Part shown: positions 1 to 10,705 of the stretch, piece after piece
Layout of the letters: each line of letters begins with the position of its first letter
Position numbering within the stretch: position 1 is the first letter of the stretch
NCBI GenBank assembly: GCA_021018815.1
Contig: JAITYX010000046.1
Location: 834,001 to 898,000 of the forward strand
Reading direction: 5' to 3'
From: Talinum fruticosum
Lineage: Eukaryota; Streptophyta; Magnoliopsida; Caryophyllales; Talinaceae
DNA: 64,000 bases
Position numbers and translations under genes: made by a program
Notes under the pieces: model-generated
What the model saw: the letters and a program-made list of their open reading frames with translations, nothing else
What the model was told of the DNA's origin: nothing
Databases searched by the model: none

Positions 1-1437
1 GTAATACGGTTTTCACTTATTGCATTTAGCGCGTTTCCATAAGCTGACTCGTAAAACTCGGTTCCTATTTTATGAGTTCATCTTCACTCGGATTAATCGC
101 ATTTTGAGTATACCATTATTCCACTCGTTTCTCACTCGAATCCGACTTTTGGGTATACGTTCTATTCTATTATAGTCGGTATTCTTAGTTCATTTCATGC
201 TTAGTCTATATCAAGTTAATCCTCTCTAATATCCTTTATCGAACTTGATTCTTCGCTTAGACTAAGTCGATGGAATTCCGAGTATCATAGATATTGGACT
301 CGTAAAATTTCATTTCGTTTCGACTCGGATAATCGGCTGCTTAATTATTATAATTATTTTATTATCTCGTGTCTAATCTTGGGCCAAAGTATTCTATACT
401 TTGAGAACCAAAATTAATTTACTTTTGTAGGTTATTCATTCGAGGACACACCTTTTTCAAACCTCAAAAGTAACCGGCTTCGTAACGTCAAATCACCAAG
501 CAGACATGGCTCTTCACCTTCCCCGCTCCAGCCCCGTAAGATTGTGTCGAAGTCGTCCGCTTCCATATCCGGAAACCGGAACGCTAAGCTTAACGGTGGT
601 TTCCACCTCATTTTTCGAGACACTACCGATGGCTTTGGGACTTCCAAGAGAGTTAAACCGTTGTCCAACGTTCATAATTCAACTGGATACTTTCCGAGTG
701 ACTCGTAAAGCCTCTATCAACTGGTCACGTAAGACTCTTGGTCAGCAGATGAAGATAACGGCTACTCGTCTCGGTTATCTATAAATAGAAGCCACTTCAC
801 AAGACTTGAAGATAGCCGATCTATTGTTAATACACATACTTGAGAAAAGTCATTGTATTTACTTTCAATCTTCAACTTACAACTCCCACTCGTAATTCAT
901 TACTTTTTGAGTTGTAAGGTCTCGTACTTAGTTACAAACTCTTCTTACATTCTTTGTAAGGTCCCTTGACTAAGCGGTAAAGGTTAACTCAACTTAGTTG
1001 TCCCTAGCTGTAAAGGTTATCTCAGCTAGGAAGTACTAGATCGGATAAGGGAACTTCGAGTCTAGGAAAACTTGTATAGAGTTGTCTAAGGGAGCAACTC
1101 GGGTTCGGCCAGCTCACGGTATTTTGTGGACTCAAAATAGTGGATTTAACTTCGTGTCCTGGATTGACACGGGCCGTGGTTTTCTCGCCCCAGGAGGGTT
1201 TCCACGTAAAATCTAAGTGTTATCTTTCCGAGTTCATTCTAGACTCGGACAGCTTCATCGCTCCTGTTCCTTCCGATTCATTGCTTTCGAGTCCAATCTT
1301 TTTCGACCCCGTTGATAGACTCGTGAATCCGTCTTTGTCTCTTTTTCCGCGCAAAAGTGTGTGTTTTCACCAAGAATTTTCTATCACCCTATTCACCCCC
1401 TCTAGGGTGACTCGGACTCTCCCCGAGCAAACCTTCA
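1..1437 (+). repeat. E1 5' LTR (lacks its first 141 bp)
   Basis: The block aligns almost base for base with 9273-10705. It ends in CCTTCA just before the primer site. It holds a TATA box and no real gene; short ORFs here are chance. The differences from the 3' LTR are mostly one-base insertions at CG dinucleotides. Confidence 0.92.
780..788 (+). promoter_or_regulatory. LTR TATA box (E1 5' LTR)
   Basis: TATAAATAG followed by AAGCCACTTCACAAGACTTGA-like sequence, conserved in the other LTRs of this family (10046, 16767, 21310 and, on the minus strand, 49227 and 56819). It probably sets the start of the genomic transcript. Confidence 0.75.
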
Positions 1438-1439
1438 AT

Positions 1440-1451
1440 TGGTATCGAGCC
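1440..1451 (+). other. Primer binding site (E1)
   Basis: TGGTATCGAGCC begins two bases after the LTR end. It matches the usual plant copia site for initiator tRNA-Met (TGGTATCAGAGCC) with one base missing. The same 12 bases occur at the equivalent place in E3. Confidence 0.85.
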
Positions 1452-1496
1452 TAGCCTTTCGTAAAGGATCTAACAATCCAAAGGTATAAAGATCGG

Positions 1497-3300
1497 ATGG
1501 CTCGTAACAACGGAGAGTTCGACGAAGGAAGATTTTCCAACAGGCCACCAAAATTCAAAGGTTCAAACTTTGGGCACTCGGAAGAAGCTTATGGAATGTT
1601 TCCTCATGGATCATGATGAAGAAGTATGGGAAATCATACAACAAGGAAACTACATTCCAACGAAGACAGATGAATCTGTAATCCTTCCCAAGACAAAGGC
1701 CGAGTTCACACCAGCGAGGCGAGAGAAGTTCGAAAGAATTTCAAAGCCATGAATATCCTTATGTGTGCCATAAGCTCGTAAGAATACAACCGAGTGTCCG
1801 CCTCGTGATTCAAGCAAAGATGTGTGGGACACCCTTGTCAACACTTATGAAGGCACAAGTCGGGTCGGACAAGCAAAGATATGTCAATATCTTCACAAAT
1901 ACGAGCTTTTCAAAATGGAGCCGGAGGAGAACATCACTCGGATGTTCATTCGGTTCACCGAGATTACAAACAATCTCAAATCACTCGGGAAAGAAGATCT
2001 CCCACGAAGAAATGTGCCGGAAAATTCTCGTAAGCCTACCCAAGAAAAGATGGGGTCCCAAAGTGACCGCCATACAGGAAGCCGAGAACCTCTCTCTCTT
2101 AAAGCCGGACGAGCTCATTGGAAAGCTTCTAACACATGAAATCCATCTAGAGGAGGAGGATGCCGAGGGTGGTACCAAAAGGAACATTGCACCGAAAGCC
2201 TCGTAATCCAAGGAAGCAAATCCGAGCTCCTCCGACTCGGAAGACAATCCCATGGCACTTATTGCAAGAGGCTTCAAGAGAATGATGAGGCACAAAAGAT
2301 GGGACAAAAGGCCAAAAGAAGAATTCTACAAGAAAGATAAGAGAGATAGAAAAGGTAAGTTTTCTTCTCTTTCAAAGTTATCTTTATCTAAGAATTCTAG
2401 ATGTTTTGAATGTGGCAGCAAAGACCACATAGTCAAGGACTCGTCCAAAACGGAAAAGGGACAGAAAGAAGAAAAAGGCCATGATGGCAACATGGAGCGA
2501 TGAGGACTCATCGAAGACGACGAGGACTCGGATGACTCAAAGTGTCCGATGGCAATCTCCGACTCGAAGTTGAAAGAGAGTCGACTCGGACTCGCACAAT
2601 GAGGAAACCGATCCTCAAGAGGTAATAAACTACTTCCTCAAATTTTCCAAAGTTGATTTAGCTAAATACATTTTTACTTTGGAAGAAAAGTCCAATTCCG
2701 ATTCTTCTCATTTCAAAGAACAACTTGAGTCAATCACTTCGAGAGCACTTCTTTGAAAAACAAATTACAAAAACCGAGACTCACACTCGGAGAACTCAAG
2801 ACAAGTGCTCAAGCTAATGAGACCGAGTCTAAGTTACTCAGAAAGAAAATGAGCGACTAAAACGTAAGCTCACCGAGTCTCAAGATCTGGTTTTAAAGTT
2901 TACTCAAGGTCGAAGAACCTTAACATGCTCTTAGGATCACAAGTGTGTCTCTTTTTGAAAAGAAGGTCTTGGTTTCAACAAAGAGGAAGAATCTAATTCC
3001 TACTCGAATTGTTCAAAAGGATTCCGAACCGTAAAGTTCAGGAAAGCCGAGCACGGTCCCATTCATAGAAATGAAAGGAGGACTAAGCCCGGAGCTATTT
3101 ACAAAAAGAAACCTTCTTCTCCTGTTTCAAAAGGAAAGATTTTCAAAAAGCAAGAGACACAGACTCAGCTTCTCGAGAGGAAGACTCGTAATCGGACAAA
3201 ACCCAAAGTCATTCAAATCTGGGTTCCGAAACACCTTCTTCCTCGTAAAAGGACCACAAGTAAGGAATGTTACTAGGTTCGTTAGAGGAAGTGAAAAGGG
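1497..3300 (+). pseudogene. E1 gag-like region (copia gag plus linker)
   Basis: The ATG at 1497 opens MARNNGEF, as in E2 and E3, so this start is chosen by comparison. The copia-type gag (UBN2-like) domain runs to about 2250 in three frames, with readable pieces such as KKRWGPKV and LLTHEIHLEEEDAEG. A zinc knuckle lies at 2402-2443: CFECGSKDH is intact but the fourth ligand reads Ser instead of Cys. A charged, Ser/Asp-rich linker leads towards the protease. The family packages RNA in virus-like particles. At least four frameshifts or stops break it, several at CTCGTAA. Gag identity is firm; it does not code as written. Confidence 0.8.
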
Positions 3301-3309
3301 TTAGATTCT

Positions 3310-3700
3310 CCTTGTTTTGCAGGTAACTCGTAAAAGATCAAAAGGACACCGGTACTGGACAGCGGATGCTCTCGACACATGTCAGGTGACCAAGGACTCT
3401 TTTCCGAGCTAGAATCATATAAAGGAGGAAAAGTCCCTTTTGGAGATGACAACAAAGGTAAGATAGTGGGCATTGGTAAGATTGGAAATGGAAGCAATCT
3501 GGTGAGCCCAGTCTACCTTGTCAAAGGGCTAAAATACAATCTACTTAGGATCTCCCAGCTATGCGACAAAGGTCAAGAGGTAAGATTCACTCAATCTAAG
3601 TGCTACATCTCGGATGAGACCACCAAAGAGATAAAGCTCTCAGGTAAGAGATCAGGTAATACCTACATCATCCCTCTTCTCGACCCAAGTTAGAACCTAT
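3310..3700 (+). pseudogene. E1 pol: aspartic protease
   Basis: The copia protease signature LDSGCSRHM is readable, with DSG at 3358-3366. It is followed by an open stretch (3379-3693) containing KGGKVPFGDDNKGKIVGIG and YLVKGLKYNLL, which is the usual protease body and the lead into the pre-integrase segment. The family cleaves the gag-pol polyprotein. The active-site triad is present; the frame is broken upstream by CTCGTAA at about 3327. Confidence 0.8.
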
Positions 3701-4640
3701 CTTGTTTAAAAGCATCTCTCCATGATGATTCTTGGACTTGGCATCGTAGATTAGGCCATATCAGCATGCATACTATCAAGAAATTGGCATCTAATGGTTT
3801 AGTTAGGGGTTTACCTAACTCGTGTTTTTGAGAAAGACAAAGTATGTGAAGCATGCACCGTAGGGAAACAAGTCATTCAAATCTCTCGAAGACAGCTTCC
3901 ACATCCAACGTACTTGAATTATCGCATATGGACTTATGTGGTGAAATCCCCGTGAAGAGTCTCGGAGGTAAATCTTACATACTTGTTATTATTGATGATT
4001 TTTCAAGATTTACCTGGGTGTGTTTTCTCAAGCAAAAAATGAAGCCTTCAAGGAGTTCAGCGAAGCTCGTAGAAAGATTCAAGTTGAGTCTCGGACTCGA
4101 ATCAAAAGATTCGAACCGACCATGGAAGGGAGTTCGATTACTCGAATTCTCGGAGTTTTGTGACAAAAATGGAATCTCTCACAACTTCTCAAGCACCCGT
4201 AACTCCTCAACGTAATGGAGTAGTAGAGAGAAAGAACAGAACCCTTGAAGAAATAGTAAGGACGATGATGATTGAACACAACTTGCCTTACTATTTCTCA
4301 GGCAGAGGCAATGAACACAGCTAACTACACTTTAAATAGATGCCTCATCGGACCCATTCTCGAAGAAAACACCCTATGAGCTCTACAAAGGAAAGAAGCC
4401 AAATATTTCCTATTTCGCACCATTCGGATGTAAGTGCTTCGTTCACAATAATGGTAAGGATCATCCGACCAAGTTTGATGCTCTGGTCGACGAAGGTATT
4501 TTTCTAGGTTACTCCTCTCATAGCAAAGCTTATCGCATCTTCAATAATCGTACTAACAAAGTGGAAGAAAGCATCCACGTAGTATTTGATGAGCTTGAAT
4601 AGGAGAAACCAAGTGAGTCTTCATACTCGAACCGAAGCTC
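3700..4640 (+). pseudogene. E1 pol: integrase (pre-integrase zinc domain and core)
   Basis: It begins with a WHRRLGHISMHTIKKL zinc-binding start and a damaged C-x2-C half. The core follows with HMDLCGEIPVKSLGGKSY and DDFSRFTWVCFLK (3853-4060), then an NGVVERKNRTLEE block near 4212 that carries the conserved core glutamate. Integrase inserts the cDNA into the genome. There are frameshifts at about 3830, 4040 and 4180 and a stop at about 4600. Together with the E2 copy it is the best view of what E3 has lost. Confidence 0.8.
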
Positions 4641-5089
4641 AGGAAAGATGATGATGAAGTTGAGTCTACAAAGGCTCGGACCCAACATGCTCAGATTGAA
4701 GTCACTCGTAACGAGGAAACTCGTAATGAAACAGCTTCAAGAGCCGACTCGTAACGAACAAGTGAATGAAGAGGATCACTCGTAACAAGCTTCGAAGATC
4801 AAGCAGCTCAGCTCACAAACCTGGTGAATCAAAGAACTGGTAAAGCATTCAAATTTACTTCCAGCCATCCCCAAGAAAACATCATTTCTAATATCAATAA
4901 TGGGGTAAGAACTCGTTCCTCTTTACACAATCTATGTGCATTCACCGCATTCATTTCATTAACTCGAACCCAAAAATGCACTAGAGGCCCTTAATGAACC
5001 CGAATGGGTAGAGGCCATGCAAGAAGAACTTAATCAATTCGAGAGAAACCAAGTCCGGACTCGACTAACCGACCTTCGACCAACCGACC
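4641..5089 (+). pseudogene. E1 pol: integrase tail to RT spacer
   Basis: A Glu/Ser/Gln-rich spacer between integrase and RT, with at least five CTCGTAA motifs packed between 4700 and 4790. The aligned part of E2 reads CTCGGAA. Near 4990 the pre-RT block begins (EPEWVEAMQEELNQFERN type). No separate gene is seen. Confidence 0.6.
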
Positions 5090-5850
5090 TTCGACCACCC
5101 AGCTATAGGAACCAAATGGGTTTTCAAAAACAAACTAGATGAGGGTGGAGTGGTAGTCGAAACAAGGCTAGACTTGTGGCTCAAGGTTATAATCAAGAAG
5201 AAGGAATTGATTGTGGGGAAACCTTCGCACCAGTAGCTGAATTGAGGCCATTAGAATATCTGTTGGCATTTGCATCCAAGCATGCATATTAAATTATATC
5301 AAATGGATGTTAAGTGTGCTTTTCTCAATGGTTTTATTGAAGAAGAAGTTTATGTCGAGCAGCCTCCCGGTTTTGAAAACTCGTAATTTCCAAATCATGT
5401 TTTCAAACTTCAAAAGGCTCTCTATGGTCTTAAGCAAGCACCTCGAGCTTGGTATGAAAGACTCGAGTAGCTTCTTGGTTCAAAATGATTTCAAAAGAGG
5501 TCGATCGACAAGACTCTATTCATAAAGACCAAAGAGAAAGATTTTCTTATTGTTCAAATCTATGTTGATGATATTATTTTCGGTGCTACTAATGAATTTT
5601 CGTGCCGAGAATTTTCTCGAGTTGATGAGTCAAGAATTTCAAATGAGTATGATGGGAGAACTCAATTTCTTCCTTGGGTTGCAAATCAAACAAGACAAAG
5701 ATGGAATCTTTGTTCATCAATCAAAATACACCAAGGAACCGTCGAAGAAATATAAACTTCAAGATGCAAAGCACGCATCTACACCCATGAGTAAGCAAGA
5801 TAAAACTTGACTCGGACGAGAAAGGTAAAGCAATAGATCGAAACTCTATC
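5090..5850 (+). pseudogene. E1 pol: reverse transcriptase
   Basis: RVT_2-type reverse transcriptase. Readable parts are [48 protein letters not shown] and the catalytic IYVDDIIFGA (YVDD at 5561-5572), then LNFFLGLQIKQDKDGIFVHQ. It copies genomic RNA to cDNA. The frame changes at about 5140, 5390, 5510 and 5590. The catalytic pair of aspartates is intact, so the breaks rather than active-site loss make it inactive as written. Confidence 0.85.
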
Positions 5851-5854
5851 GAGG

Positions 5855-6497
5855 TATGATTGGATCTTTGCTATATCTTACTTCAAGCAGTACCGTATAT
5901 AATGTTCAGTGTTTGTTTATGCGCAAGATTTCAAGCTAATCCAAAAGAATCACATCTCACCGTGGTGAAGAGAATATTTAGATATCTTGCAGTACTCGAA
6001 TTTGGGTATATAGTATTCCGGAGACTCGTAATCGACTCGACTGGGTACTCGCACACGTACTACACAGATACAAAGTTGACCGAAAGAGCACTTCGGAGCT
6101 TGCCAATTTCGGGTCAATCCCTAATATCTTGGCACTCAAAGAAGCGTAACTCGGTAGCTCTATCGATCGCGGAAGCTGAATATATTGCCGCGGGAGCTTG
6201 TTGCACTCGCATTCTTTGGATAAAACAACACTTGAAGGATCTTGGACTATTTCTCAACTCGGCTCCAATCAAGTGTGACAACCAAAGCGCAATCAGCATC
6301 ACTAAGAATCCTGTCCAAAGACTAAAAACAAAGCATATTGAGGTCGGTATCACTTCTTACGCGATCACTCGTAAAAGGGTGATATTGCACTTGAGTTCAT
6401 TTCTACTAATCTTCAATTAGCTGATATCTTTACTAAGCCTCTTGGTGAAGATCGGTTTTGTTTTATTCTGAATGAGCTTGGTATGTTAAATGCTTAA
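5855..6497 (+). pseudogene. E1 pol: RNase H, C-terminal end of pol
   Basis: A 186-codon open stretch (5860-6420) holds the copia RNase H: SLISWHSKKRNSVALSIAEAEY, ILWIKQHLKDLGL and KCDNQSAISITKNP. The end of pol, ADIFTKPL and a final NELGMLNA then stop at 6495-6497, is in another frame and matches the ends in E2 and E3. It degrades RNA in the RNA-DNA hybrid. Confidence 0.85.
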
Positions 6498-7136
6498 TTC
6501 TCGTGGTACTTCGTTGCATAATTCCGTGCTATGTGCTTTCTATGTTAATAACAATTAGTTCAGCTTGATTCAGTGATACTCGGGCTGATAGTTATTTCGT
6601 ATTTCGAGTCACTCGAAACCTTTCGAGTCAAACTCGCCGTTAAAAATTGGGACATCAAATTTTCCGAAACTATCTCTAGAACAAGTTGAGAGTTTTGGAT
6701 CATATTTTCAAAATCTTTTTCTCTCTCTTTCTCAAGCGCCGCGATCGGATCTTAGCCGTGGATTTCAAACCGCCGGTATCTCAACCATTGAAGAAGAACC
6801 GTCACACCGGTCTTTGGTGACCGATGGACAAGCCGAGTCGAACGGAGTTACTTAACTGGATAGTGGACTGGCGCGCTTATTTTTTATAAATAACGTCTAT
6901 CCATCTTCATCTCGGTATTCTAAAACTCCATCTCGTCTCAAAAGAAACTTCTCGCGGAAGATTACTACATGAACAGTCGCTCTTGATCGTCTCGCAAGCA
7001 TCAAAGAAGCTCTCTCTCTCTCTCGTAAGTTTCGACTGCTCTCATCTCTTTCTTCTACCATTTTCATTTTCTTCTCTTCTACACCTCCTTCTCTCTTCCA
7101 TTCGAAAAGTTTCATCTTTTCTCTCCTTCTCTCACA
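6498..7136 (+). promoter_or_regulatory. E1 spacer between pol and ORF3
   Basis: No gene. It contains a block around 6650-6685 (GACATCAAA...ATCTCTAGA) that is conserved in E2 (about 17964-18000) and E3 (about 52845-52805, minus), then a TATA-like box and a CT-rich stretch leading into the ORF3 start codon. Conservation of non-coding sequence in three copies suggests regulation of ORF3. Confidence 0.55.
6885..6893 (+). promoter_or_regulatory. Internal TATA-like box before ORF3 (E1)
   Basis: TATAAATAA lies 252 bases before the ORF3 ATG. E3 has CTATAAATAG at about the same distance, and E2 has the weaker TATTAATAG. The core resembles the LTR TATA box. Promoter use is inferred. Confidence 0.5.
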
Positions 7137-8750
7137 ATGCCTAAATGAGGAAACCATCCCGACTTCCAAGTTTCTCCCTCCTCCAAAAAGCCTCGCACCA
7201 ACAAGCCGTAAAGCTCAACCTCTTCCAAACCCGTTGTCACCCAAAGATCTTGCGCTGGATGACAAATTCTTTCCAACAACCAAATTTTCTTGGTTGTCCA
7301 ACATCCAAACCACGGGAGTATACTACTTCCTGTGTTTCAGATGAGTTCATCTATCCCGAACTCGTTTCGAGTTCTATGCTCACCTCACCCACTCCGAAAA
7401 TGTTCTAACCTCTAGGGTTCGTAACATTACTGTTCGCATCAACACCTCTCTCCTCCACCGCCTGTTCAAAGTCTCTTCTCTCTTCTTGAACAGCAATCCT
7501 ATCCCTTTCACCGAAGTCGCCGACAACTTCTTTGAAAAATACGCCAAAGAATTCCCTGGGTTTAGGAAAACTTTTCGTGACTCGCTTGAAGTCGAAGCTT
7601 GCTTCGTGCTTTCTACCGATGAGAACCTTCTTCTCACAAAGCATTCCAGACAAGGAGAACCCCAACTCCAAGCACCTCAAAGCTCTCTTCGACATCCTCG
7701 AGGGATACGAAGTAGACCTCTTCCCTCCATCATTGAGTAGATGGCAGCTGTGCCAGCTCAACTTCAATCCAAGAAGAACACCTCCCTTCCTTTCGGTGCT
7801 CTTCCGACCCTTGTCTTCAAACAATTTCAAGTTCCTCTTCCTCTCGACCCAAACGCGGTGTCCGAGGCGGCCATTGTGGTCGGCAAGAAGGAACTCCAAG
7901 GGTACGGATACCGAGAAACCGACCCCGGTGTCCGGGTTCACAACTCGAGCCGAGGCCTCCCTCTCCTCCTCGGACTCGTAAATCAACCCCTCTTTCTCTT
8001 CCCTCTTCATCTCGCTGGTACCTCTACCTCAAGTGCCGCAAAATCTCTCTCGCTCTCTTGTCTCCTCGTTTTATGGACAAGATCAGCTCTGTCTCTTCCG
8101 ATTTCGGAGACATGCTCCGAGGTTTCAAATATGTCCTCCAAGGTCCGACCATCAACCAAAAGACTCGTCGAGTCCCAAATCCGAGAGCAGCAGTCTCTCA
8201 TTCTTGAGATGAGGGAGCTGGTCCAGGAGCGTAAGGAGCTGGCCGAGCTCCTCGAGAGAGACGGTCCAAGGCGGCTCAGGACCGGGATGACTCGGACGCG
8301 TCTAAAGCGTCTTCGAGTCCAGGTCCGACCTCCTCGGACAGCGGGGATGAGGAAGAAGAGGAAGAAGGTGCGGATGCAGCAGAAGATGCCGAGGAACCCG
8401 CGGCTGAGGCAGGCTCTTCCGGGCAAAGGGAAGAAGAGGCCGTGGCAACCGATAAGGGTCGATCGCTCCCAAAGCTCAAATAGCTGTACTCGGCTCGGAC
8501 GGCAGCTTGAGTGGGTCGAAGACCTCGCTCCTCCAGCGGGTCGACAAAGCAGCCCCTCCAGCCACCGAGGTCCCAAGGGAAGAACCCTCGATCCACTCTC
8601 TCCGGGTCGGCCGCTCGTAGTTGAGCCCCTAAGGACAATCCCGGTTCTCCCTTCGCCGCGCTCAAGCACATCGTCAAGATCATATCGGCGCGGCGCACCT
8701 CCGCCTCCACTCGAAATCCCCTCCCTCGTAGGAGCCATGCACTGGGTCAC
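7137..8750 (+). pseudogene. E1 ORF3: non-pol ORF at the env-like position
   Basis: The start is set by alignment with E2 and E3 (MPKRG). In E1 codon 4 is TGA where E2 has CGA. The N-terminal block (LDDKFFPTT, then FYAN-like and NSNPIPFTEVADNFFEKYAKEF pieces) and the middle (MAAVPAQLQSKKN, LPFGALPTLVFKQFQVPLP) resemble the 'putative plant transposon protein' domain family; this is by eye. A long open stretch covers 7741-8838. The C-terminal third has a Gln/Glu/Lys-rich probable coiled coil (about 8160-8260), then a charged low-complexity tail. No clear signal peptide or membrane segment is seen. Frameshifts fall near 7400, 7580 and 8000. Function unknown. Confidence 0.65.
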
Positions 8751-9119
8751 AATTCCTCGGTGTCTCCGAATTTTTTTTGTTTTGTCCGGACAACTAACTT
8801 GTATTACTTGTCCTTTTCTCCCTTTTTTTTTGTGTTAATTTTTTTGCTGAAAGGCAAGGGGGAGAAATGTAATCGTAAATCTTGTTGTCTTGTTTAGGGG
8901 AGTTTTTCCGCCCTTTTGACTTTTAATGGATTAATGCATTTCATTTTTTCGAGTTCATTATTTTCCGAGTTATTGTTAAAAGCATACTTTATTTTGCTTT
9001 GCTCGATATATTAGATATTGCTCGAACTATTGAATATGTTTTACTCATGCGCAAATCACTCGGAATCGATTTTTTTCTCTCTAACAAAGTTTCTGTTTAA
9101 GTATGGAATGCCTTTCATC
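8751..9119 (+). other. E1 3' non-coding region
   Basis: AT-rich sequence between ORF3 and the polypurine tract. It contains a second purine tract, AAGGGGGAGAAA at 8856-8867, also present in E3 (50622-50632, minus). No ORF of note. Confidence 0.6.
8856..8867 (+). other. Upstream polypurine tract (E1)
   Basis: AAGGGGGAGAAA, about 265 bases before the main tract. Extra copies of this motif near the 3' end are known from Sireviruses. It may prime extra plus-strand synthesis. Confidence 0.55.
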
Positions 9120-9130
9120 AAAAGGGGAGA
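9120..9130 (+). other. Polypurine tract (E1)
   Basis: AAAAGGGGAGA directly before the 3' LTR start TGAAGACTCGG (9132). This is the plus-strand primer site and fixes the LTR start. Confidence 0.85.
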
Positions 9131-9131
9131 T

Positions 9132-10705
9132 TGAAGACTCGGACAATGCTCAATACTTTTCCGAGTTATGTAAAAGGAATCGGGTATAACAATCCCATGC
9201 ATATAGAGTTTTGATTCCAAGGCATTCTCGGTATCGCGTAAACTTCTTTGGGTAAAATAGTATCTTCTCCGAGTAATACGGTTTTCACTTATTGCATTTA
9301 GCGCGTTTCCATAAGCGACTTAGAAAACTCGGTTCCTATTTTATGAGTTCATCTTCACTCGGATTAATCGCATTTTGAGTATACCATTATTCTACTCGTT
9401 TCTCACTCGTAATCGACTTTTGGGTATACGTTCTATTATGTTATAGTCAGTATTCTTAGTTCATTTCATGCTTAGTCTATATCAAGTTAATCCTCTCTAA
9501 TATCCTTTATCGAACTTGATTCTTCGCTTAGACTAAGTCGGATGGAATTCGAGTATCATGGATATTGGACTCGTAAAATTCCATTTCGTTTCGACTCGGA
9601 TAATCGGTTGCTTAATTATTATAATTATTTTATTATCTATGTCTAATCTTGGGCCAAAGTATTCTATACTTTGAGAACCAAAATTAATTTACTTTTGTAG
9701 GTTATTTATTCGAGGACACACCTTTTTCAAACCTCAAAAGTAACCGGCTTCGAACGTCAAATCACCAGCAGACATGGCTCTTCACCTTCCCCGCTCCAAT
9801 CCCGTAAGATTGTGTCGAAGCCGTCCGCTTCCATATCCGGAAAACTGGAACGCCAAGCTTAACGGTGGTTTCCACCTCATTTTTCGAGACACTACCGATG
9901 GCTTTGGGACTTCCAAGAGAGTTAAACCGTTGTCAAACGTTCATAATTCAACGGATACTTTCCGAGTGACTCGAAAGCCTCTATGAACGGTCACAAAAGA
10001 CTCTTGGTCAACAGATGAAGATAACGGCTACTCGTCTCGGTTATCTATAAATAGAAGCCACTTCACAAGACTTGAAGATAGCCGAATCTATTGTTAATAC
10101 ACATACTTGAGAAAAGTCATTGTATTTACTTTCAATCTTCAACTTACAACTCCCACTCTGTAATTCATTACTTTTTGAGTTGTAAGGTCTCGTACTTAGT
10201 TACAAACTCTTCTTACATTCTTTGTAAGGTCCCTTGACTAAGGTGTAAAGGTTAACTCAGCTTAGTTGTCTCTAGTTGTAAGGGTTATCTCAGCTAGGAA
10301 GTACTAGATCGGATAAGGGAACTTCGAGTCTAGGAAAACTTGTATAGAGTTGTCTAAGGGAGCAACTCGGGTTCGATCAGTTCACGGTATTTTGTGGACT
10401 CAAAATAGTGGATTTGACTTCGTGTCCGGATTGACACGGGCCATGGTTTTCTCGCCCAGGAGGGTTTCCACGTAAAATCTAAGTGTTATCTTTCCGAGTT
10501 CATTCTAGACTCGGACAGCCTTTACCGCTCCTGTTCCTTCCGATTCATTGCTTTCGAGTCCAATCTTTTCCGACCTCGTTGATAGACTCGGAATCTGTCT
10601 TTGTCTCTTTTTCCGCGCAAAAGTGTGTGTTTTCACCAAGAATTTTCTATCACCCTATTCACCGCCTCTCTAGGGTGACTCGGACTCTCCCCGAGCAAAC
10701 CTTCA
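9132..10705 (+). repeat. E1 3' LTR
   Basis: 1574 bp, TGAAG...CTTCA, matching 1-1437 over their shared length. TATA box at 10046-10054. Sequence from 10706 on (TAGCC, GTTAAACACC...) is not LTR of E1 but the inside of an E2 LTR, so 10706-10710 is the expected right-hand target duplication. Confidence 0.92.
10046..10054 (+). promoter_or_regulatory. LTR TATA box (E1 3' LTR)
   Basis: TATAAATAG in the same context as at 780. In a 3' LTR it would drive readout into the neighbouring E2 sequence. Confidence 0.65.

Larger units (their letters stand above)
1..10705 (+). mobile_element. E1: Sirevirus-like Ty1/copia retrotransposon, 5' end outside window
   Basis: Two near-identical LTRs (1-1437 and 9132-10705) flank gag, protease, integrase, RT, RNase H and a third ORF, in that order, which is the Ty1/copia order. 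A tRNA-Met type primer site follows the first LTR and a polypurine tract precedes the second. The extra ORF behind pol and the repeated AAGGGGGAGA tracts are what is known of the plant Sirevirus lineage. LTR ends are TGAAG...CTTCA. The first 141 bases of the 5' LTR lie before the window. The element sits inside the 5' LTR of E2. Many stops and frameshifts make it non-coding as written, though some may be sequence errors (see the CTCGTAA finding). Confidence 0.9.

Noticed and set aside
506..784. 92-codon ORF in the E1 5' LTR (and 9774-9986 in the 3' LTR)
   Set aside because: LTR sequence; the frame is not kept between the two LTRs.
1440..1451. tRNA gene or tRNA fragment
   Set aside because: Only a short stretch complementary to the tRNA 3' end at an LTR border; it is a primer binding site.
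8007..8750. 247-codon minus-strand ORF
   Set aside because: It lies opposite the GC-rich ORF3 tail of E1 and has no counterpart in E2 or E3, so it is a shadow ORF.
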